NCBI RefSeq assembly: GCF_903652925.1
Contig: NZ_CAHLAR010000006.1
Location: forward strand, 372,001 to 436,000
Length of the DNA: 64,000 nucleotides
Reading direction: 5' to 3'
Origin: Achromobacter anxifer
Lineage (GTDB): Bacteria > Pseudomonadota > Gammaproteobacteria > Burkholderiales > Burkholderiaceae_B
The translations under genes were made by a program, and so were the position numbers. Positions within the stretch are counted from its first letter, which is position 1. Each line of letters begins with the position of its first letter. A model generated the notes under the pieces. It did not search any database. It was not told where the DNA came from and worked only from the letters and a program-made list of their open reading frames with translations. Below are positions 25,273 through 30,775 of the stretch, piece after piece.

Positions 25273-26538
25273 TTAGAATTGAATTTCGGAGAGATTAGCT
25301 TTCGACAAAAAGCGGGCAGCAACGCCGTGGGCGGATGTTGCTCGAGCATGCTGGCCAGCTTTGCTTTCAAAGAAGCGATAGAGCCTTTCTCGATACTTGT
25401 CGCTAGTGCGCAGCGCAAAAATGCAATCACTAATGACGCATGGCCCGTGCACCACGAGTGCGAGTCGGTTCTCGAGTCCCCGCCCAATCCGCGCCAGCAA
25501 GATGTCGCCCGGTTGCGCAAGGCGCGCAACGCGCTGAGCGATCTTGGCGGCGCGCTCACTTAGGGCGAAGTGCTTTGGGACGATGCGGACGGCGAGTTCG
25601 CCAGTCGGCGCCGAAAAATCGCCGAGGTGGAACACAGGAGCAGCGAAATTCGCGATTTCTGACGAACAAATCGTCCCACGGACGATCTCCTTTACCACTG
25701 TGCCTACGGAGATCAGTTGGTCGTCTCGGATGCTGGTATGCGCGTGAAAGCTGTAGTCAAGCCGTTTAGTCGCCAAATCCTGGGGGACCTCAATGGGCTC
25801 GCTCAGGCTACCGTCATTTGCCATCTGCCGTAGCTTCACGTAGTCGGTCTCGCCAGCCAACTTAGAGAGCATAACGAGATAGGTTTGGGCTTCCGTGCCT
25901 CTGAACACACGACGCGGAAGCTGCACAACTTGCTCGACGATGTGTTGGCGCAGTAGAGCTTGGCGTACGCCACGGTAGCACTCGGCGGCAATTAGGCCGT
26001 CAGGTAAGATCAAGCCCAGCTTTCCGTTGCGGCGCAGTAGACGTAGATTTTGGGCTAAGAAGAGCAGGTCGGCGCCTGCGTCATGGATTGAGGTCAGTAC
26101 ACCTGAAAGACCAGCATCCTCTAGAATTTTGCCAAAGTCGGAGCGCCATCGGGGCCGGATGTAGGGAGGGTTGCAGACGGCCACATCCACTGTGCCCATG
26201 CGCAACCCGATCTTCTCAGAGAGAGTAGCATCAAGCGCGTCATGAACGAAGTGGCTGTGCCTTAGCCTGGACCCAAACCGTTTCACATCTAGTTGGTCTG
26301 GCGCTTGCCGATCAACGTCTACCGTGACAAGTCGGGCATTCTGCCATCGGGCTGCGGCAGCAGAACATAGGGATCCCGAACCGGAACCGAGTTCGACCAC
26401 TAGCCTCGGCTTATGCGCGTCAATATGCTCAATCAACGAGCGGCTCACGTCCGACGATGTGTAGTATCGCCCCCATGGGTCAGAGTGCTGCCCAGGTCGG
26501 GTTAAGTGCTGTCTAGGCTCACTTGCTAACACCATCAT
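25273..26538 (-). CDS. DNA N6-adenine methyltransferase, first gene of the operon
   Basis: A 421-residue type I/IIG-like gamma-class methyltransferase that should transfer a methyl group from SAM to adenine N6. It shows WGRYYTSSDVSRSLIEHI (motif X-like), VVELGSGSGSLCSA (motif I, 48-61) and VAVCNPPYIRPR (motif IV NPPY at 123-126). The C-terminal 150 residues look like a target-recognition region (PGDILLARIGRG). No restriction endonuclease or HsdR is present, so it may protect self DNA from, or mark targets for, the downstream proteins. GAGGAAA precedes two adjacent ATGs (26538 and 26535); a GTG farther upstream (26694) lacks similarity. Confidence 0.85.
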   Translation of the reverse strand: MMVLASEPRQHLTRPGQHSDPWGRYYTSSDVSRSLIEHIDAHKPRLVVELGSGSGSLCSAAAARWQNARLVTVDVDRQAPDQLDVKRFGSRLRHSHFVHDALDATLSEKIGLRMGTVDVAVCNPPYIRPRWRSDFGKILEDAGLSGVLTSIHDAGADLLFLAQNLRLLRRNGKLGLILPDGLIAAECYRGVRQALLRQHIVEQVVQLPRRVFRGTEAQTYLVMLSKLAGETDYVKLRQMANDGSLSEPIEVPQDLATKRLDYSFHAHTSIRDDQLISVGTVVKEIVRGTICSSEIANFAAPVFHLGDFSAPTGELAVRIVPKHFALSERAAKIAQRVARLAQPGDILLARIGRGLENRLALVVHGPCVISDCIFALRTSDKYRERLYRFFESKAGQHARATSAHGVAARFLSKANLSEIQF

Positions 26539-26749
26539 TTTCCTCACCTGGCGCGGCGCCTCTTTTTGAAGCGGCCTGGACCTATTTTGAGTTGCGCCGC
26601 ACATGGAGTGTATCTCAGGCGGAACCTGCGAACGCACCGCAAAGTGCGGTCCCAGGCCAGCTATATGCAATGCCGACGACTGCTTTGCGGGCACCGTTTT
26701 CTGAGACGAGAGATCGCTCAGGGCATCCCCCGTGGCGAGGTCAAGTAGT
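26539..26749. other. Promoter region of the conflict operon
   Basis: About 210 bp between the methyltransferase start and repeat copy B. It has no gene I can support; an open frame on the minus strand to a GTG at 26694 has no family similarity. The operon promoter should lie here, but I cannot point to clear -10/-35 boxes. Confidence 0.4.
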
Positions 26750-26819
26750 CAAATAATGGCGCCAGACTACAATTTTGTCGGCTATATGCAGCGAAATTGT
26801 AGTCTGGCGCCATTATTTG
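26750..26819. repeat. Island repeat copies B and C, perfect 26-bp inverted pair
   Basis: 26750-26775 and 26794-26819 are exact reverse complements over 26 bp, with an 18-bp spacer. The unit reads AAATTGTAGTCTGGC then GCCATTATTTG in the outward direction. Copy B faces copy A across the operon, so A and B are inverted ends around it. Copy C is the start of a second, same-direction series with the degenerate copy (27062) and D (27102). TGT at the outer end recalls termini of IS21-, Tn7- or Mu-type transposons. Confidence 0.8.
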
Positions 26820-27061
26820 CTAAAAATTGCGAAATTAACGAACTTAAAAAAAGCAATTGCCGGATCTTGCTGTTGGCTATTCTAAGAAAATTGAAACCCT
26901 CAATTCCGGGGGCTTTCATCATTTTTGGTCTTTATAATTTTCATGCCATAGCCGGCGGTTTTGGCGGGAAGTAAGGTTGAAACTCTTAATCGAACGTGTC
27001 AAGTGCAATTAAATAAGTGGATTGCGGTTTCAGGATGAAATTTCACAACAATTGCTCGACG
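26820..27061. other. AT-rich spacer between repeat copies, no gene
   Basis: Noticeably AT-richer than the chromosome around it, with several GCAATTGC/AAATTG fragments but no gene I can support. It resembles the end region of a mobile element rather than coding DNA. Confidence 0.5.
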
Positions 27062-27125
27062 AAATTGCAGTCTAAAACCTTTATTTGCAGCGGGCCGCGC
27101 AAAATTGTAGTCTGGCACCATAATT
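27062..27125 (+). repeat. Island repeat, degenerate copy and copy D
   Basis: 27062-27087 matches the 26-bp unit at about 20 of 26 positions (AAATTGCAGTCT, then CCTTTATTTG). 27102-27125 is nearly exact (AAATTGTAGTCTGGCACCAT). Both have the same orientation as copy C, and the two are 40 bp apart, as expected of a series of transposase-binding sites. Confidence 0.7.
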
Positions 27126-27163
27126 CGATTTGACTGATCGCCAAGAGCTTCCAGGCTAGATCA

Positions 27164-27934
27164 TCAAACCGGTGCGACCAGACTGCCATCAACCCTAATC
27201 GAACTTACATGATGTGCGAGCACGATCTCACCAAGCGCGTTCGTCGCGTTATAGACGACTCCGATAATATGCCACGAGAAAATTCCGCTCTCCGATTCGT
27301 TCAGGAGGAACATTGGCCCACCACTGACTCCGCCTAAGTCGTAGTCCTCAGCAGGAATGCCATGCCCCAGAGTGTCGATCCAGTTCTCTCGCTCGAAGGC
27401 GCAACCGAAATGACGTTGGCTCGAAGACGAGACTGGTGTCAGTGCGACGTAGAATCCTTGACTAATCGTGTCTTCCGCGATCTGTCTGCGTTCGACGCCA
27501 GGAAATCCGCCAAAAAATACGGCATCGTGTTCAGCAGCATTTCTTGGCGGCCACTGAGCCGGGCCAACACAAATTTGCTTTTCGAGCGCTGCGATCTCAT
27601 CAGGCTCGATCCTAAACGTCGCGATGTCAAGCACCCTCTGTCCGAGCGTGCAGATTAGCCGTTCCTCAAGACGAAACTCCAGCATGCCAAGCTGACAGTG
27701 CAGGGCTGGATGTTGTTCTCGCGCTTCAAGATACCCCTCGTAAACGTGCGCGGCGGTAACGAGAAAAGGGCCTTGGCCGCAGTCAAGAATAAACGCTGTA
27801 CCGTTTGAAAGTATCTTCCACTCGCCCCTCTCTTCGATGCCCCATGCCAACGGTATTGCATAATTCCGCACGTTATGGAGGAGTTCCTTGCCAAAGTCGC
27901 CTTTCAACAACGTGGTTGCTTGTTCCAGATTCAT
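27164..27934 (-). CDS. Trypsin-like serine peptidase of the island
   Basis: A 256-residue protein with a complete chymotrypsin-type triad by pattern: His in LVTAAHVYEGY (about 62), Asp in VLDIATFRI (about 102) and Ser in LGGVSGGPMFLL (about 207). There is no signal peptide, so it acts in the cytoplasm. That is unusual for secreted proteases but common for peptidases encoded in defence islands. It has the same strand as the methyltransferase operon but is separated from it by about 625 bp containing repeats B-D, so it is probably a separate unit. The ATG at 27934 has only a weak ribosome site. Base composition is lower in GC than neighbours. Confidence 0.8.
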   Translation of the reverse strand: MNLEQATTLLKGDFGKELLHNVRNYAIPLAWGIEERGEWKILSNGTAFILDCGQGPFLVTAAHVYEGYLEAREQHPALHCQLGMLEFRLEERLICTLGQRVLDIATFRIEPDEIAALEKQICVGPAQWPPRNAAEHDAVFFGGFPGVERRQIAEDTISQGFYVALTPVSSSSQRHFGCAFERENWIDTLGHGIPAEDYDLGGVSGGPMFLLNESESGIFSWHIIGVVYNATNALGEIVLAHHVSSIRVDGSLVAPV

Positions 27935-28197
27935 GGTGATTTGATTTGCGCGTGGAGTTGTAGGAAAACCCTATACGGTGATTATCATAGCTTTTCCAAG
28001 TAAGAAACCCGGCTCGACCGGAACTGGCATGTACAGCGCAGAGGTCGGCTTGCCGAATGACCGCTGGCGAGAATCGTGACGGTCCGTTTTGGGTCGAAAA
28101 CAGACGTCTGAGCTGAGTATGAGTCATATTGGTCTGTGGCGAAATTGTCATTCACCCCCCGCAGATTGCATCAGACGTCTACCGTATACTCCTCCCA
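27935..28197. other. Intergenic, no gene seen
   Basis: Right border of the low-GC island. I see no gene, repeat copy or clear hairpin here. It probably holds the promoter of the peptidase gene on the minus strand and of the structured leader on the plus strand. Confidence 0.4.
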
Positions 28198-28400
28198 CTA
28201 CCGGCACCACCGGTAGCCGGTTTGGAAGCCGGTAAATTCGTCGGTGCTGACTCCCCAGTCAGCACGCCTTCGCACGCCCCAATGGGCGGGCCTTGGCAAG
28301 GGTGCGCTAGCCGCACGCCGGTTCCGACGATCCGGTCTTCCAACCTTGTCCTGTGCCCGCCCGCCTCATTTGGAAGTGGGGTAGCGGGATTTCCCATATC
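28198..28400 (+). promoter_or_regulatory. Structured 5' leader with consecutive hairpins
   Basis: Successive perfect stems are CTACCGG/CCGGTAG (28198-28216), GTGCTGACT/AGTCAGCAC with a CCCC loop (28244-28265), CGCCC/GGGCG (28275-28288), and GTGCG/CGCAC (28302-28316). The small gene at 28415 follows. No T run follows any stem, so these are not simple terminators. It could be a cis-regulatory RNA or a small RNA. I do not recognise a known riboswitch class. Confidence 0.45.
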
Positions 28401-28414
28401 GTCGGAGGAAGTCC

Positions 28415-28747
28415 ATGCAATCCCACCCCCTTACCCAAAACCCCTGGTCTGTCGAATCCGACCCCGAACTCGGCCCAGTCCCCCTCTCCCATCTTCACCA
28501 CATCGACCGAGCCCGCCACGCCATCGAGGCTATCGCCCGCATGGTCGGCAACAGCGCCTCCGAACTCGACGCAACTGGCGGACAGCCGTTGGACGCCTGG
28601 ACGGTGGCGGCGTTGATGGGTGGAGTGGAAGGCTTGTGCGATCACCTGGGCACCTTGACCGATGCCATGCTGGCGCAGGCGCGCTTTTGCGAGGTGGATG
28701 CAGATCTCGGCGGCATCACGCACGGCACACCGTCGTCGATCCAGTAG
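28415..28747 (+). CDS. Small helical protein of unknown function
   Basis: A 110-residue soluble acidic protein. The central part (IDRARHAIEAIARMVGNSASELD, then DAWTVAALMGGVEGLCDHLGTLTDAML) is amphipathic helix and recalls short accessory proteins such as DUF3077-like ones, but I cannot assign a family. CGGAGGAAG lies 6-8 nt before the ATG, a strong ribosome site. An unusual structured leader precedes it. It is convergent with the acetyltransferase gene 41 bp away. Confidence 0.6.
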   Translation: MQSHPLTQNPWSVESDPELGPVPLSHLHHIDRARHAIEAIARMVGNSASELDATGGQPLDAWTVAALMGGVEGLCDHLGTLTDAMLAQARFCEVDADLGGITHGTPSSIQ

Positions 28748-28788
28748 CCAAACTAGGCAACCAGAGGCGCGGCGCTCGCGCGCCCGCC

Positions 28789-29346
28789 TTATTCAGCAAT
28801 CGACCGAATCACCTTGGCCGGATTCCCGCCCACCAGCGTATTCGCAGGCACATCCTTGGTAACCACCGAACCCGCCGCGACCACCGAGTTCTCCCCCACA
28901 GTCACGCCACCAATAACGGTCGCACTCGCCGCGATCCAGACATTCCTCTCGATCACGATGGGCTTCGCGGTGACAGACTCACGACGCCGCGAAGGTTCGA
29001 TCGGATGGCCAGACGTAATGAGGCTGACGTTCGGCCCGATCATCACATCATCGGCAATGCTCAGCCCGCCCAAGTCATAGAAAGTGCAGTTCTGATTGAC
29101 GAAGACGTTGCGCCCGACGCTGATGTCGGGACCTCCGGTCGTATAGAACGGCGGTATCAACAGAAAGCTTTCATCGACCGTCTTGCCGATCAGTTCGCTG
29201 AACAAGGCTCGGACTTCGGCGGCGTCGTTGAAGGTCAGGCGGTTGAGGGCGGCGGTGATCGTCATCGCGCGTTTGACGTTGGCCGTCATGGCCGCTGATT
29301 CTGGCGTTCTTCTGGGGATACTCAGACTGCGGTTGTCATTTGCCAT
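28789..29346 (-). CDS. Sugar/maltose O-acetyltransferase-like hexapeptide protein
   Basis: A 185-residue left-handed beta-helix acetyltransferase of the Maa/LacA/NodL type, transferring acetyl from acetyl-CoA to a hydroxyl of a sugar or similar acceptor. Hexapeptide repeats run from about residue 70 (ISVGRNVFVNQNC) to 175 (VTVGENSVVAAGSVVTKDVPAN). The catalytic His is in LITSGHPIEP, and the CoA-site ending is TLVGGNPAKVIR. AAGGAAAG lies before the ATG at 29346. It is monocistronic. Confidence 0.85.
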   Translation of the reverse strand: MANDNRSLSIPRRTPESAAMTANVKRAMTITAALNRLTFNDAAEVRALFSELIGKTVDESFLLIPPFYTTGGPDISVGRNVFVNQNCTFYDLGGLSIADDVMIGPNVSLITSGHPIEPSRRRESVTAKPIVIERNVWIAASATVIGGVTVGENSVVAAGSVVTKDVPANTLVGGNPAKVIRSIAE

Positions 29347-29422
29347 TTGCGGCTTTCCTTTGGGGGGCGACGTAACGGGCGGTTTGCCGGCGCAAGAGTA
29401 ACTTTCTGGAAGGATAGGAACG

Positions 29423-29453
29423 AAAAGCCCGCTGGCGCAAGCCGCGGGCTTTT
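29423..29453. terminator. Orphan bidirectional terminator-like hairpin
   Basis: AAAAGCCCGC pairs with GCGGGCTTTT (10 bp). It lies upstream of the acetyltransferase start, with no supported gene ending here. It may insulate the region or mark a lost gene. Confidence 0.55.
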
Positions 29454-29639
29454 GGTTTTGAAGGGCGGAGCTACTGCGTTGTTCTTCGCCGATTGGCCGG
29501 CGGAAAGGGGGGGGCGCGAGCCACCATTGGATAAGTTGATTTTGGTCAAGCTCTCTGGCGGTGGTCGGCCTACGCTGATTCGGTACTCCCGATCAACGCG
29601 TTGAAATCGTTGAGGGTTACGAACCATCGGAGATCCACC

Positions 29640-30152
29640 ATGAATATGCGTCCCCTCGGCGTGCTTGCAATCGTTGCCTCGCTGGCTCCTGCCTTGGCTA
29701 GTCCCGCGCAACAGGCGGGCCAAGCCGCTCCTGCTCAGCAAGCCGCGCAGCCTGCCCCAAGCGTTGAACAATTTGACAAGACGGCCGCGGAGGTCAAGAA
29801 GAACCTGGAGGAAATGCAGGGAAAGATGGACCAGCTTCAAAAGACCACCGACCCGGCCGAACGCCAGAAACTCCTTGCTGAGCATCAAGCGTTGATGCAA
29901 AAAAACATGGGAATGATGAGCCAAATGTGGAACGGCGGCATGATGGGATGCTGTGGATCCGCTGATGGTGGGGGACGCCATAGAGGAGGCGGCATGATGG
30001 GTTGGAGCCAGATGCGGGGAAACTACTCGAACGCAAATCCCGAACGGGCCAGGGAACACCAATACATGAGGGACCAGTACATGGGTATGCAGCAAGGGAT
30101 GATGGAGCAAATGCTGCAGCAGCAACTCAATAGAGGCGTACCGCAGCGTTGA
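29640..30152 (+). CDS. Met-rich secreted coiled-coil protein, possible metal-binding
   Basis: A 170-residue protein with a signal peptide (MNMRPLGVLAIVASLAPALA). After a Gln/Ala/Pro-rich linker comes a coiled coil (FDKTAAEVKKNLEEMQGKMDQLQK). A Met/Gly-rich C-terminus follows with MMSQMW, GGMMGCC, GGGMMGW and MGMQQGMMEQML. Clustered Met with Cys and His is typical of periplasmic copper- or silver-binding proteins, but no family motif is certain. CGGAG lies about 7 nt before the ATG. It precedes a DUF883-like gene and a P-type ATPase on the same strand, which fits a metal/stress cluster. Confidence 0.7.
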   Translation: MNMRPLGVLAIVASLAPALASPAQQAGQAAPAQQAAQPAPSVEQFDKTAAEVKKNLEEMQGKMDQLQKTTDPAERQKLLAEHQALMQKNMGMMSQMWNGGMMGCCGSADGGGRHRGGGMMGWSQMRGNYSNANPERAREHQYMRDQYMGMQQGMMEQMLQQQLNRGVPQR

Positions 30153-30190
30153 CGGGGATTCCTGGCCGAGTCGGTCCCGGATCCGGCGCT

Positions 30191-30213
30191 ATGCGCGGGG
30201 GAAACCCGCGCAT
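30191..30213 (+). terminator. Hairpin after the Met-rich gene
   Basis: ATGCGCGGG/CCCGCGCAT, 9-bp stem with a 5-nt loop, 38 bp after the stop codon. No U run follows, so it may be a weak terminator or mRNA-stabilising end. Confidence 0.45.
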
Positions 30214-30352
30214 CAGGCCGGGGCACGGTATCCATTTCCGGTCCGGCATCTCGCGGTGCGATGTTTGATGACTATCGTCAATTCTCAATCTGGCGGCCAA
30301 GCCAGAATGAATACGAAGCCAAGTACGCCGTTTCAACCACCAGGGGATATCC

Positions 30353-30664
30353 ATGTCTTCCGCACAATCGCCCGGCGAACATGCCGGCAGCAATCATAGC
30401 CAAGCCGTTCAGAACGCCGCCGCGCAGGAGCAAGGCATGCTGCAGCGTCTGGTCGACAGCGCGGTCCATCGATCTGAAACGATCGGGTCGAAAGCGCAGA
30501 ATGCTTTGGACAACTTCCGCGAAATCGAGCAGAACGCGGCTGCCAGGCTTCAAGCGTCTGGCCAGCATGCACAGCAATTTGTCCACGAGAAGCCTTGGGT
30601 GGCTATCGCCGCCGTGGCGGTGGCGGCCTTTGCGCTCGGGACCCTGGCTCGCATACGCCGCTAG
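30353..30664 (+). CDS. DUF883/ElaB-YqjD-like membrane-anchored protein
   Basis: A 103-residue protein: a hydrophilic helical body (LQRLVDSAVHRSETIGSKAQNALDNFREIEQNAAARL), then one C-terminal membrane segment (KPWVAIAAVAVAAFALG) ending LARIRR. This is the layout of ElaB/YqjD/DUF883 proteins, tail-anchored in the inner membrane and in E. coli able to bind ribosomes in stationary phase. AGGGGAT lies before the ATG. Role here unknown. Confidence 0.75.
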   Translation: MSSAQSPGEHAGSNHSQAVQNAAAQEQGMLQRLVDSAVHRSETIGSKAQNALDNFREIEQNAAARLQASGQHAQQFVHEKPWVAIAAVAVAAFALGTLARIRR

Positions 30665-30775
30665 CTGCGTCAAAACACGTCAAGGGCCGCCGGAGTTCAA
30701 CGGCAAGGTAGGGCCGCATTGAATTGTCCGTGACACCCATGTTCCCGTGATCCTAATCCATCAGGCCAATGGCGC

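Noticed and set aside
21480-26538. Classical restriction-modification system
   Set aside because: A methyltransferase is present, but no endonuclease, HsdR-type translocase or PD-(D/E)XK pattern is visible in the neighbours.
26539-26694. N-terminal extension of the methyltransferase from GTG
   Set aside because: No similarity to methyltransferases, and a good ribosome site lies at the later ATG pair.
19836-26771. Simple Tn7-like element with 5-bp target duplication
   Set aside because: Bases outside copies A and B (AAAAT and ATTTT) are inverted, not direct repeats, and no Tns-type transposase is present; only the repeat observation is kept.
26750-27125. Possible CRISPR array from repeated AAATTGTAGTCTGG units
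   Set aside because: Spacers differ greatly in length (18 to about 240 bp), orientation changes, there are too few copies and no cas genes.
28129-29298. 389-codon plus-strand frame through the leader and acetyltransferase region
   Set aside because: It overlaps the acetyltransferase antisense and the small gene in another frame; Arg/Pro/His-rich, with no motifs.
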